From the NCBI RefSeq assembly GCF_029910095.1, contig NZ_CP094526.1, positions 3,596,001 to 3,660,000 on the forward strand: 64,000 nucleotides of DNA, written 5' to 3'. Below, in pieces: positions 34,685-43,042 of this stretch. The position numbers and the translations under genes are program-made. This DNA is from Bradyrhizobium sp. ISRA464 (GTDB taxonomy: Bacteria; Pseudomonadota; Alphaproteobacteria; Rhizobiales; Xanthobacteraceae). The number at the start of each line of letters is the position of its first letter. Position 1 is the stretch's first letter. The notes beneath the pieces were generated by a model. That model saw only the letters and a program-made list of their open reading frames with translations, was not told the DNA's origin and made no database searches.

Positions 34685-36106
34685 ATGGCCGAGGAAATCG
34701 ACGTGGCCCCGCCGGCCAAGACAGCTGTGCTCGACCGCATGCCGATGCGGGACGACGCGGGCCAGCTTCGCCACGAATTCGTCGAGGAGATCACGCGGGC
34801 GATCCGTGCCGCCGAGCGGCCATTGCTGTGTGAGGTGGTGGCGGAACTGCACAAGGCGGATCTCGGCGACCTGATCGCGGCCCTCGAGCCGGAGGACCGC
34901 GTCACCCTTGTCGAGATCACGGGCACGGATTTCGACTTCTCCGCTCTCAACGAGGTCGACGAGGCCGTCCGCGAGGAGATCCTCGAGGAACTCAAGCCGG
35001 AGACCGTCGCCGATGGCGTCCGCGAGCTCGAATCCGACGACGCGGTCGAGCTCCTGGAAGGCCTCGACGAGGAGGATCAGGAACAGATCCTGGAGAAGCT
35101 GTCGCCCGCCGAGCGCGAGGACATCGAGCGCAGCCTGCTGTATCCGGAGAATTCCGCCGGCCGCCGGATGCAGACCGAGTTCATCTCGGTGCCGCCGGCC
35201 TGGACCGTCGGGCAGGCGATCGATTATCTCAGCGAAACGCCCGACCTGCCGGACCGCTTCTACGAAATCTATGTCGTCGATGCCGACAGGCACTGGCTTG
35301 GCGCGGTCTCGCTGGACGTGCTGTTGCGCGCGCGCCGCCTGCTGCCGATCACTCACGTGATCGAGGAAGACCGCCGCCGCATCTCCGCGCTGGAGGATCA
35401 GGAGCAGGTCGCGCGGATATTCGGCAAGTACAATCTGGTCGCAGCTCCCGTCGTCGACACCACCGATCGCCTGGTCGGCGTGATCACCATCGACGACGTG
35501 GTCGACATGATCGAGGAGGAGGCGGACGAAGACCTCAAGGCGCTGGGTGGCGTCACCCACCCCGAAGAGCTGTCCGACTCGGTCTGGACCATCGCCCGCG
35601 GCCGCTTCAACTGGCTGCTGGTCAATCTCGCGACCGCCTTCCTGGCGTCGTCGGTGCTCGGCTTGTTCGAGGGCCAGCTCGAGAAGATGGTGGCGCTCGC
35701 GGTGCTGGCGCCGATCGTGGCGAGCCAGGGCGGCAATGCCGCGACCCAGACCATGACGGTCGCGGTGCGCGCGCTCGCCACCCGCGAACTCGGCTCCTTC
35801 AACGCCATGCGCGTGGTGCTGCGCGAGACCATGGTCGGACTCGTCAACGGCATCGCCTTCGCCGTCATCACCGGCGTTGCCGCGGTGGCCTGGTTCAAGA
35901 TCCCTGGCCTTGGCATGGTGATCGGGCTTGCGATCATCTGCAATCTCGTCGCCGGCGCGCTCGGCGGCATCCTGATCCCGATGGTGCTGGAGCGGGTGCG
36001 GGCCGATCCCGCGGTGGCCTCCGGCACGTTCGTCACCACCGTCACCGACGTGGTCGGCTTCTTCTCCTTCCTCGGCATCGCCACGTTGTGGTTCGGCCTG
36101 AAATAG
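34685..36106 (+). CDS. mgtE: Magnesium transporter MgtE
   Basis: 473 residues. The N-terminal helical domain contains repeats ending DDAVELLEGLDEEDQEQIL. Two CBS domains follow (FYEIYVVDADRHWLGAVSL; NLVAAPVVDTTDRLVGVITIDDV). Five membrane spans form the channel, with NAATQTMTVAVRALATRE and TVTDVVGFFSFLGIA. It is a Mg2+-gated Mg2+ channel. ATG 34685 is chosen; a GTG at 34649 would add 12 residues and has no ribosome site. Confidence 0.93.
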   Translation: MAEEIDVAPPAKTAVLDRMPMRDDAGQLRHEFVEEITRAIRAAERPLLCEVVAELHKADLGDLIAALEPEDRVTLVEITGTDFDFSALNEVDEAVREEILEELKPETVADGVRELESDDAVELLEGLDEEDQEQILEKLSPAEREDIERSLLYPENSAGRRMQTEFISVPPAWTVGQAIDYLSETPDLPDRFYEIYVVDADRHWLGAVSLDVLLRARRLLPITHVIEEDRRRISALEDQEQVARIFGKYNLVAAPVVDTTDRLVGVITIDDVVDMIEEEADEDLKALGGVTHPEELSDSVWTIARGRFNWLLVNLATAFLASSVLGLFEGQLEKMVALAVLAPIVASQGGNAATQTMTVAVRALATRELGSFNAMRVVLRETMVGLVNGIAFAVITGVAAVAWFKIPGLGMVIGLAIICNLVAGALGGILIPMVLERVRADPAVASGTFVTTVTDVVGFFSFLGIATLWFGLK

Positions 36107-36235
36107 CAGCGAGTTGTCGCGCGAAGCAGCCCAGGGGTCGCGTGAGCAACGCGGGTCAGACCGCGGCTTGCTTATCGTTAATCGGGCCTTAATCGCCTTC
36201 ACCGATGATGCCCCCATTCCCAAGAGGGGATCACC

Positions 36236-36556
36236 ATGCAGCGCTTGCGGCTCAAGGCGGACGGACGGATCGTCGAGTTGCGCGACGGGAAGGAAATCCC
36301 GCTCGCGCCGCCGCAGCCGCCCACCGCGGCGGTACCGGCGGCAGCATCGCAACCGGCGGTGCGTGACCTGCGCCGCCGGGCCCAACTCACCCAGCTTGAA
36401 TTCGCCGCCAAGCTCGGCGTCCCCGTGGAGACGATCCGGAACTGGGAGCAGGGCAAGCGGGCGCCGCGCGGTCCGGCCCGCGCGCTGCTCGCCGTGATCG
36501 CCCATTCGCCCGAGACCGTGTTCGCGGCGCTGTCGAACGAGCCGACGCCGGCGTGA
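36236..36556 (+). CDS. Helix-turn-helix (XRE-type) DNA-binding protein
   Basis: 106 residues. The C-terminal half is an XRE helix-turn-helix: LRRRAQLTQLEFAAKLGVPVETIRNWEQGKRAPRGPARALL, seen by its parts LTQLEFAAKLGV and IRNWEQGKR, the form found in HigA/NadS-like antitoxins. The N-terminal half is basic, then Pro/Ala-rich. No toxin-like partner is adjacent. The target is unknown. Confidence 0.75.
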   Translation: MQRLRLKADGRIVELRDGKEIPLAPPQPPTAAVPAAASQPAVRDLRRRAQLTQLEFAAKLGVPVETIRNWEQGKRAPRGPARALLAVIAHSPETVFAALSNEPTPA

Positions 36557-36589
36557 ACCCGCGGGAGACATTCGCCGCTGCCCCATCCT

Positions 36590-36696
36590 CGGTGTCGTCG
36601 CCCGGCTTGACCGGGCGATCCAGTATTCCAGAGATGCCGGTCGTTGAACCGAGAGGCCGCGGCGTACTGGATGCCCCGCATGCGCGCGGCATGACG
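36590..36696. repeat. Dispersed palindromic repeat
   Basis: It contains the hairpin CGCCCGG-CTTGA-CCGGGCG (36599-36617), then ATCCAGTA, and at the far end GTACTGGAT, which pairs with it, before GCGGCATGACG. This GTCGCCCGG...GATCCAGTA wording is one I recognise as a dispersed Bradyrhizobium repeat. It is non-coding. Confidence 0.65.
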
Positions 36697-36769
36697 ATTG
36701 AGAGAGGATGCAAGTTCGCGTTCTCGCGACATGAAATGTCCGAGCTTTTGCGTTCGTTTCGCCCTCTCA

Positions 36770-37195
36770 CTTAGCAGAGGGCGCAGGGAAAGCCGGGTGC
36801 CGATCGCACCCATGGGTCCCGCGCAACAAAAAACGCGGGAGGTAGGACCACAGGTGAAACCGGAGCAATCCCGGCTTTCCCTGCGCGATGGTTTTACGGC
36901 TTATACGTGCTCTCCCCGGCGAGACTGGGCTTTGTTGTCACCGTCATCAGTGAAAGCTCTTGCCCCCACTGACGAGACACCTGCCACTAGGGCGTCAGGC
37001 CTGCACGACTTCGCCGTCCGCTATCTGCCACGCTCGTCAGCCGTGACATCGGCGTCCACCGCATCCCAACCCAACACTCGTGACGATCGCGAAGCGCCCC
37101 TCAAGCGGGTGAGACGGGCCATTCATACACTGAGTTGCGCTTCTGGAAAACAGAAATATTTTCGATGCAGGGGCTTGCGCCGTCGGGCAAATCAG
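36770..37195. repeat. Long intergenic repeat block (Bradyrhizobium-type), partly degraded
   Basis: A 425-bp non-coding block beginning with the structured element at 36781-36886 and ending near GGGCAAATCAGTG. I recognise its order of segments (the structured head, then GTGCTCTCCCCGGCGAGAC, GGCGTCAGGCCTGCACGAC, GACTTCGCCGTCCG) as a repeat seen many times in Bradyrhizobium genomes. An open frame runs through it on the plus strand but looks spurious. Limits are approximate. Confidence 0.6.
36781..36886. other. Strongly structured element closed by a 17-bp perfect stem
   Basis: GCGCAGGGAAAGCCGGG (36781-36797) is the exact reverse complement of 36870-36886. Inside are hairpins GTGC-CGATC-GCAC and TCCCGCG-CAACAAAAAA-CGCGGGA. 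If transcribed it would fold into a multi-branched RNA of about 106 nt. Direction and function are unknown. Confidence 0.6.
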
Positions 37196-37210
37196 TGATC
37201 CGTGAACTCA

Positions 37211-37999
37211 TCAATGGGTGGCACGACCGTCAAGAAACCGGAGCGGGAAGCCAAAGGTCACCCCTGCGCGGATCTCGTCGACGGGGTGTCCATTCGTGAG
37301 GCCGCGCCGAAACGCAACGTCCAAGCTCAGATTGTCGCGAATCTGCCAGATTAGGCCAATTAGACCCGATATCGTCTCCTCCTTGCTGAACTCATTTTCG
37401 TAGAACACTTCGGCGACCGGCCTCACCGTCCATTTTGACGGCCCTTCCAGAATGGTGCCGAAGAAAACATCGCCATGATGATCGCGGGTGAGTGCGGTCT
37501 CGGCGTTGAAGTGGATCGTTCCCCAATCCCAGCGTTGCGAGACGATACCCGCTAGGCTCGCGCCGACGCCGGACATGCCGGTGCTGTCGGGGAGAAGCAC
37601 GCCGAACTCGGTGGCAACGCTTGGTCCGGTCTTGTTCTGCAGGCTTCCAGGCACGATGACGTGTTTGAGAAAGGCCCCTGCTGCCGTCAGGCTCGTGGGG
37701 CCGGAAGGCGACAGCGGGGTTTCACCCTGACCCTCGAGGACGGCCTCCCAGTCCTCGCTAAGACCGTAGTTGAAAACCGCAGCGGGCGCGACGAGTGTCG
37801 TGCCTTCCATATCATGCCGCCGTCCGGCAGGCTGCAGTTCGATCTCGACTTCGCCCGGAGCGGCGACGGCGGCATCAGTGCCGTCGAAGGGGCGATAGGC
37901 CCGCGCAGGGGAGGACAATACCGTCAAGCCCAGACCGATCGCCGAGCCCGACATAAGAAGCTTGCCAAGACGTCCTTTGCACTGGCTGGGTGTGAACAT
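37211..37999 (-). CDS. Exported outer-membrane-type protein of unknown function
   Basis: 262 residues. A signal peptide (LMSGSAIGLGLTVLSSPARA) is followed by a beta-rich body with alternating hydrophobic residues and an aromatic/charged end (IRAGVTFGFPLRFL). This suits a small outer-membrane barrel such as the MetA/phenol-degradation (PF13557-like) family. It is downstream of the YncE-like and chrA genes on the same strand, with a gap of only 23 bp, so it is likely in the same operon. Confidence 0.6.
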   Translation of the reverse strand: MFTPSQCKGRLGKLLMSGSAIGLGLTVLSSPARAYRPFDGTDAAVAAPGEVEIELQPAGRRHDMEGTTLVAPAAVFNYGLSEDWEAVLEGQGETPLSPSGPTSLTAAGAFLKHVIVPGSLQNKTGPSVATEFGVLLPDSTGMSGVGASLAGIVSQRWDWGTIHFNAETALTRDHHGDVFFGTILEGPSKWTVRPVAEVFYENEFSKEETISGLIGLIWQIRDNLSLDVAFRRGLTNGHPVDEIRAGVTFGFPLRFLDGRATH

Positions 38000-38022
38000 G
38001 CGTGTGTCTCACGGCCATAAGC

Positions 38023-39024
38023 TTAAGGAAGTGGGCGCAATATCCAGATCGCTGCCGGCTCGGTGGAAGTTGCCCGCGCGGCGACGAGCAGACGATCCAG
38101 CTCCGGCGCGAAGAACGACGTGCGTGCACCCTGCGCGGTAGGGATGCGGCTCAGCCGGCGATAGATGGCGCCGTCGACCTCAAACACGTCGACAAAACCC
38201 GCTCCGCAACTGGCGTAGATGCGGTTGCGCTTTCGATCGACGAAGAGATCGTCGATATCGCCGCAAGTTTCGACGCTCGCAATTTGCTTTCCATCCGCCA
38301 TGGAGAAAGCAGAGAGCTCGGGCGGGCTGCGGAACGCCACCAGAATTCGCTTGCGATCGCGATCGATGGCCATCGCGAAGTTGCCGCCCTTGTCCATCGG
38401 CCAACTCGCCAACGATTTTCCGGATGCGCTGCCGATCACCGCGACCGCGTGGGAATCAGGCAGGTTGACGAAGATCCGGCCGCCGTCGGGATCGAGCTGA
38501 AAACTCTCGGGGTGCGCCTTCAACGGGATATTTTCGATTCTGTTGCGCGTCGCGGCGTCCAGGACCGCGAGGCCTCCGTCTCCGTAGCCGATGACGACAC
38601 GCTTGGCGGCAGCATCGATGCGGACGTTGTCGGCGTCGCTGCCGAGATCGATGCCTCCTGCCGCTTCGTAAGTCTCTCCTTGGAAAAACCTCACCGAACC
38701 ATCCCGCGCATTGGCCACATAGAGTGTGTCGCTGGATGGCTCGTAGCCGACGCCTTGCGGCTCCTTCAGCCCCGTAATTCTCTGGATCACACTCCGTCTT
38801 GCCAAATCCACGATGCCGACCGTGTCGTTGCCGAGTTCTGCCACGATGAGCCGTAGCCGTTTTGCATCGACCGCCATGTGGTCGATGCGACCGCGCACGT
38901 CGCCCAGCAAAATCTTGCCTTCGAGTTGCAGGACGTTGTCTCCCGATTGGGACAAGGCGGGAGCGCCGGCCAAAATGGCGATACACGCCGACACTGCTGA
39001 TATCCTCCGGAACGGATATGCCAT
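38023..39024 (-). CDS. Exported YncE-like beta-propeller protein
   Basis: 333 residues. A signal peptide (AVSACIAILAGAPALSQ) precedes seven-bladed-propeller repeats of the YVTN/NHL kind: IDHMAVDAKRLRLIVAELGNDTV, GVGYEPSSDTLYVANARDGSV, VRIDAAAKRVVIGYGDGGLAVLD, FQLDPDGGRIFVNL, DDLFVDRKRNRIYASCGAGFVDVFE. Such proteins bind ligands in the periplasm. ATG 39024 follows GGAGGA; a GTG lies one codon earlier. It lies 12 bp after chrA. Confidence 0.78.
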   Translation of the reverse strand: MAYPFRRISAVSACIAILAGAPALSQSGDNVLQLEGKILLGDVRGRIDHMAVDAKRLRLIVAELGNDTVGIVDLARRSVIQRITGLKEPQGVGYEPSSDTLYVANARDGSVRFFQGETYEAAGGIDLGSDADNVRIDAAAKRVVIGYGDGGLAVLDAATRNRIENIPLKAHPESFQLDPDGGRIFVNLPDSHAVAVIGSASGKSLASWPMDKGGNFAMAIDRDRKRILVAFRSPPELSAFSMADGKQIASVETCGDIDDLFVDRKRNRIYASCGAGFVDVFEVDGAIYRRLSRIPTAQGARTSFFAPELDRLLVAARATSTEPAAIWILRPLP

Positions 39025-39036
39025 CACGTCCTCCGG

Positions 39037-40218
39037 TCAGTGAACCATCACCCAGGTCGGTTGCAGCCATGGATATGCAATCAGGCCGACCACGGCGGTC
39101 GCAGCGATCAGAAGCGGGTTGCTCACCTTCCAGCGGAACAGGACGGCAAGCGAGATCGCGCCGATCAGCGCTGTCAGCCAGTCGCCGATCGCGATCTTGC
39201 CGAGCAGGATGCACGCGCCGAGAATGGTCCCGATCGCGGCCGCATAAGCGCCTTTCACGAACCCCTGAACATTCGCGTTTTCGCGGTGCCGGGCCAGCAG
39301 CGGCGCAACGATCAGCACCAGCAGGAACGACGGCAGGAAGATGCCCACCGTGGAGACGAGCGAGCCCCAAAAACCGGCCACGAGGTAACCGACAAAGGTC
39401 GCGGTGATCACCACCGGTCCCGGACTGATCATGCCGATCGCCACCGCGATGAGGAATTGCCGCTCGTCGAGCCAGTTGTACTGCTGCACCAGCCCCTGCT
39501 CGAGAAACGGCACGATGACGAGGCCGCTGCCGAATGTCAGCGAGCCGGCCTTGAGGAAGAACAGCAGAAGCTTGGTGAGCGTGGAGCCGGTGGCCGCAGG
39601 CGCGATGGGACCCGCGGCGGCCGGCACGACCACGATTGCCGACAGGGTCGTAGGCGTGCGCTTGAACAGGCTGCCATAGTAGAGGATGCCCACGATTCCG
39701 GCGCCGATGAACAGCAGCGCGACTTCCGCCTGGAGAATGACGGTGACGGCCAGGCAGACCGCCGCAATCGCCCATTGCAGCCAGTCCTCCATGCCCAGCT
39801 TGGCGAGCCGGTAGCAGGAGTGCAGGATCAACGCGATGACCGCAGGGCTGACGCCGTAGAAGATCGCGGTGACCGGCTGGAGATCGCCGAGATAGACGTA
39901 GAGGGCGCCGAGCGAAGCCACGATCACAAAATTGGGGAGGATGAAGCACCATCCACCGACCCAGGCTCCCCAAAAGCCGCCGCGAAGCCAGGAGACATAG
40001 ACGCCGACCTGGATCGCCAACGGCCCCGGAAGCGATTGGCAGATAGCAATCGATTCCCTCATTTGCTCCTTCGTCAGCCACTTCTTGTCGTCGACCAGCT
40101 CGCGTTCCATCTGTCCGACGAGCGCAACAGGCCCGCCGAAGCCAAGAAAACCGAGGCGCAGGAAGTAGCGCGCCAATTCTGTCAGACGGCTGTGCTGCGA
40201 GATTGTCGGCGTGATCAC
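39037..40218 (-). CDS. chrA: Chromate transporter ChrA
   Basis: 393 residues, about ten or more membrane spans in two homologous halves. Each half starts with a ChrA signature: FLRLGFLGFGGPVALVGQM and FFLKAGSLTFGSGLVIVPF, each followed by a GP-motif (SLPGPLAIQVGVYV; ISPGPVVITATFVG). Family members export chromate. It heads the chrA-YncE-outer-membrane protein transcript behind a leader shared with chrB. Confidence 0.92.
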   Translation of the reverse strand: MITPTISQHSRLTELARYFLRLGFLGFGGPVALVGQMERELVDDKKWLTKEQMRESIAICQSLPGPLAIQVGVYVSWLRGGFWGAWVGGWCFILPNFVIVASLGALYVYLGDLQPVTAIFYGVSPAVIALILHSCYRLAKLGMEDWLQWAIAAVCLAVTVILQAEVALLFIGAGIVGILYYGSLFKRTPTTLSAIVVVPAAAGPIAPAATGSTLTKLLLFFLKAGSLTFGSGLVIVPFLEQGLVQQYNWLDERQFLIAVAIGMISPGPVVITATFVGYLVAGFWGSLVSTVGIFLPSFLLVLIVAPLLARHRENANVQGFVKGAYAAAIGTILGACILLGKIAIGDWLTALIGAISLAVLFRWKVSNPLLIAATAVVGLIAYPWLQPTWVMVH

Positions 40219-40286
40219 GTCAGAAACTCCCCCTCGAAGGAATCTTGCGTCTCACCGCGGGCGGGCGGTGATTTGAAGGAAGCCGT

Positions 40287-40439
40287 CTAACGGGAGCCCA
40301 AATCCAACCAGCCGCCGAAGTGCCTTGGAGCGCATGGCCCAATGCGTCGATCAACGAGCGTGGAAGATGTTTGAAAAATTGTCGGTAGGTAGCAGACATG
40401 CAGCGTCCTTGTGAAAAGTTGGACGCGATTCTTGGGCAT
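40287..40439 (-). CDS. Leader mini-ORF upstream of chrA (MPKNRVQ...)
   Basis: 50 codons from the ATG at 40439 (minus strand), starting MPKNRVQLFTRTLHVC. The first seven residues are identical to the mini-ORF in front of chrB (from 43902). GCGAGGCG precedes the ATG. It may be a leader peptide or simply conserved RNA sequence; protein status is unproven. Confidence 0.3.
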   Translation of the reverse strand: MPKNRVQLFTRTLHVCYLPTIFQTSSTLVDRRIGPCAPRHFGGWLDLGSR

Positions 40440-40468
40440 GGCGCCTCGCGGGGAGATCGCTTCCCCGT
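40396..40468 (-). promoter_or_regulatory. chr leader element, copy 1 (upstream of chrA)
   Basis: Read in transcript sense it has a hairpin CGGGGA-AGCGATC-TCCCCG, then GCGAGGCG, then ATGCCCAAGAATCGCGTCC. Nearly the same block precedes chrB at 43862-43934. Position upstream of chromate genes and restriction to alphaproteobacteria recall the chrB RNA motif described from comparative genomics; I have not run a covariance model. Confidence 0.6.
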
Positions 40469-40611
40469 GTGAATTTAGTAACGGCAACAGGACGAAATTG
40501 TCAACGTCGCAGGAGCCTTATGTATGCAGACCTATTAAGCAGATCGGCCGCGGATGTGCCACAGACGCAAGCCCAGCGCGGAGTGGATCGCGACGCCGCG
40601 GCAGGTATGGA

Positions 40612-41253
40612 TCAAAGGCGCGAAAGGTAGTGTGCGAGCGCCGTGATGGCGTCGTCGCTGAGCGGATAAGCAACTTCCGCCATCGCGGCCACGCCGCCTC
40701 CGGTTCGCACACCGGCTTTGTAATCGTGGAGCGCCTTGACGATGTATTCCTCGCGCTGGCCCGCAATGCGGGCCGCAGCCTTGTTTCCGGAGTAGTTCTC
40801 GCCGTGACACGACGCGCATTTGCCAGCGGCGGCGGCCTGTTTGCCGGCCTCGGCCAACTCCGGATGGTCGTCCGGTGCTTTGGCGGAGGAGGAGTCGGCA
40901 GCCTTGAGCGAGGCAAAGTAGGCGCCGAGATCGCGGACATCCTCATTGCTGAGCTGCTCCGCGAGAGGCGCCATCGTCTCGTTCTTCCGCGCGCCGCTGC
41001 GGAAGAAGACCAACTGCCATTGCAGGAAGAGGTCGGGCTGCGATGCGAGCGACGGGACGTTCTCCATCGTCGAGATGCCGTTGTTGCCATGGCAGGTCGC
41101 GCACGTCTCGGCTTTGGTTCTTCCGTTGTCGGCATCTGCCGCAGCCGAGCCGATACCGGCCGCGATCGCGCAGGCTGCGAAGGCCGATCGCAGCAGGAGA
41201 GGCCGGGCCATCAATCGTCGCGGCCGCGGCCGCTCGGCTACGGAACTCTTCAT
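40612..41253 (-). CDS. Exported dihaem cytochrome c (c4-like)
   Basis: 213 residues with a signal peptide (LLLRSAFAACAIAAGIGSAAA) and two haem-binding motifs: CATCH (about residue 51) and CASCH (about residue 145). Each is followed by a segment bearing a likely Met ligand (NETMAPLAEQLS; AAMAEVAYPLS). Two similar class I domains make a c4-type periplasmic electron carrier. The start is set at ATG 41253 (AAGGA 7 bp upstream); ATG 41259 is an alternative. It is last in the chrB-side run of genes. Confidence 0.85.
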   Translation of the reverse strand: MKSSVAERPRPRRLMARPLLLRSAFAACAIAAGIGSAAADADNGRTKAETCATCHGNNGISTMENVPSLASQPDLFLQWQLVFFRSGARKNETMAPLAEQLSNEDVRDLGAYFASLKAADSSSAKAPDDHPELAEAGKQAAAAGKCASCHGENYSGNKAAARIAGQREEYIVKALHDYKAGVRTGGGVAAMAEVAYPLSDDAITALAHYLSRL

Positions 41254-41298
41254 CAACATATCCTTCTGAGCGTCATCGCCGGTCGTGCGACAATGGCG

Positions 41299-42243
41299 TC
41301 AACTCTTCGTGCTCGCCGTCTTGTCGAGCGCGGCCCGCAAGCCCTTGGCAAGCTTGACGGCGTCGTCATTGGCCCAGAAATGCATGAAGAACAGGCGCGG
41401 CTGTTCTTCCAGCATATGGCTATGCAGCGCGGTCACGTCGATGCCGTGCGAGCGCAGCGCCATGATCACCGGGTTGACCTCGTCGCTTGTCAGCACGAAA
41501 TCGCCGGTGATGGCCGCCTTGCCTTCACCGGTCGGCTGAAAGTTGATGCCGATGGCGACGCCCATCGGTCCGACCGGACTCAACTGCATCCCTTCCTGGG
41601 TGATCGGATCGCGGCGCGGAACATTGAACTGATAGACGCCGCCGTTGGCCTTGCCCTTGACGCCGATGATCTGATCGAGCTGGGCGGTATCGAGATCGAC
41701 CGCCGGCGGAGGCGCGGCCGGCGCCGCGGTCTTGAGCGGCGTCTTGCTTTCAGCGAGCCCATCACGGATTGCCGTGGCGAGCTTGACCGGGTCGCCGTGG
41801 CCGGCGATGTGCATATAGAAAGTCGCGGGACTCGCGCGGAGCAGATGGTTGTGCACGGCCGTGATCTGCAAACCGCTTGCGATCATCTTCGACATGACCG
41901 GATTGATCTCGGATTCAAGCAGCACAAGGTCGCCCATGGCCATGACGCCATCGTGCACGGGCTTGAAGGCGACCCATCCTCCGAGCGCCAGCGCCGGTTT
42001 GATGGTTACACCATCGAGGGTCACCGTGAGATCTGTCCGCGAAAAGCCGTAGCGGTGCACATCGCCCGCAACGGCAGGTTTTCGGCCCAGCGTCTCATCG
42101 ACCTTCTGCCAATCGATACTCTGCGCATGAGCGGCTGAGACGAACGGCTCGGCGAAGACCTGCCAGTCGATGGTCTGGGCGTTTGCGTCGGCGGCGACGC
42201 AAAAGGCGCCGATGCCAATCACTGCCGCGATGATGTTTCGCAT
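41299..42243 (-). CDS. Exported DUF1259 (LppY/LpqO-type) protein, two tandem domains
   Basis: 314 residues with a signal peptide (MRNIIAAVIGIGAFCVAADA). It has two copies of one domain: first INPVMSKMIASGLQITAVHNHLL and FYMHIAGHGDPVKLA, second VNPVIMALRSHGIDVTALHSHML and FFMHFWANDDAVKLAKGL. Each has the HNH/HSH histidines and a later His, suggesting metal binding. The function is unknown. In Rhizobiales such genes often lie near chrB; that is from memory. ATG 42243 has GGAG upstream. Confidence 0.8.
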   Translation of the reverse strand: MRNIIAAVIGIGAFCVAADANAQTIDWQVFAEPFVSAAHAQSIDWQKVDETLGRKPAVAGDVHRYGFSRTDLTVTLDGVTIKPALALGGWVAFKPVHDGVMAMGDLVLLESEINPVMSKMIASGLQITAVHNHLLRASPATFYMHIAGHGDPVKLATAIRDGLAESKTPLKTAAPAAPPPAVDLDTAQLDQIIGVKGKANGGVYQFNVPRRDPITQEGMQLSPVGPMGVAIGINFQPTGEGKAAITGDFVLTSDEVNPVIMALRSHGIDVTALHSHMLEEQPRLFFMHFWANDDAVKLAKGLRAALDKTASTKS

Positions 42244-42311
42244 TGTCGCGCTCCTTGAAACAGATTTCACGGTTGCTCTAGTTCCTTTGCAGCGATGAGG
42301 GCTCCTTCGCT

Positions 42312-42640
42312 CTACTCCTTCGAAAGACCCACGATCGTTGGCGCGCCGGAGATGTCCTGCACCGAGATTTCCACGAGGTCGCCGAAGCGGACGGCGTTGA
42401 AGAGCAAACCGTCCTGCACCTGGAACGGCTCCGTCTTGTCGGGGGACAGGCGGATCCTGATGGTGTCGTTGCCCTCGTCGACGCTCTCGACGATGCCGTG
42501 CAGCTTCTCGATCGGCGGCGGACGGACGGTTGCCACAACGCAACGACCGAGTCCTGGTTCCTGCCGACGTCGAGCGGCGCCGACAGCGTCGCGCATGGCC
42601 ACAGGACAGCCGCGCAGAGGGCGATCATCGATCTCATCAT
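42312..42640 (-). pseudogene. Small exported protein gene broken by a 5-bp tandem duplication
   Basis: On the minus strand a signal peptide (MMRSMIALCAAVLWPCATLSAP) runs in one frame up to DSVV. The domain HGIVESVDEGNDTIRIRLSPDK...LVEISVQDISGAPTIVGL continues in another frame. At 42536-42545 the bases CAACG occur twice; removing one copy joins the two frames exactly (VVVATVRPPPIEKLHG). The product would be a small periplasmic beta protein, perhaps DUF1344-like. This is either a recent mutation or a sequencing error. Confidence 0.7.
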
Positions 42641-42692
42641 GGTCGTTCACTCCATCATGTCGATGTCGATTGCTTCGAGCAGGCGGAACGTC

Positions 42693-42926
42693 TCAGTCCT
42701 GTTCCTTGACCTGACCGCTGCTGTCGATCACCAGCCGTACCTGCTTGCCGTTCTTCATTGCCCTGGCCGTCGTGCCCTCGGCCGTCGACTTGATGTCGCT
42801 GACCTCCGCGTAGCCGGCGGCCTGCAGCTTCGCGACCAGCTCGTCCCGCGTCAGGGCAGAAGCGGGCGCGGCTGCGCCCGCAATTGCCAAGGCGAGAAAT
42901 AGGTGGGGGAGCCGTCGTGTCTGCAT
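42693..42926 (-). CDS. Small exported PepSY-like protein
   Basis: 77 residues. A signal peptide (MQTRRLPHLFLALAIAGAAAPASA) precedes a PepSY-like unit: TRDELVAKLQAAGYAEVSDIKSTAEGTTARAMKNGKQVRLVIDSSG, seen by its parts ELVAKLQAAGYAEV and VRLVIDSSGQV. Such domains may inhibit proteases or sense ligands in the periplasm. It lies between chrB and the broken gene on the same strand. Confidence 0.75.
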   Translation of the reverse strand: MQTRRLPHLFLALAIAGAAAPASALTRDELVAKLQAAGYAEVSDIKSTAEGTTARAMKNGKQVRLVIDSSGQVKEQD

Positions 42927-43042
42927 GGTCGTTCTCCTGGTCGTATCCTGCCCCAGGGCTTCGAAATGCGCGGTTCCCTCGTTTCAGATGACGTCCGCCA
43001 GGCGCAGCGCGATGCCCGTGATGCCGGAGGCGGCGAGATCGG

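Noticed and set aside
36236..36556. Toxin-antitoxin pair with the HTH protein as antitoxin
   Set aside because: No toxin-like gene lies next to it; only repeats follow downstream and mgtE lies upstream.
34625..36586. A 653-codon minus-strand frame opposite mgtE
   Set aside because: It is antisense to mgtE, with no recognisable domain.
36698..37198. A 166-codon plus-strand frame in the repeat zone
   Set aside because: It runs through the structured repeat and other non-coding wording, and has no ribosome site or domain.
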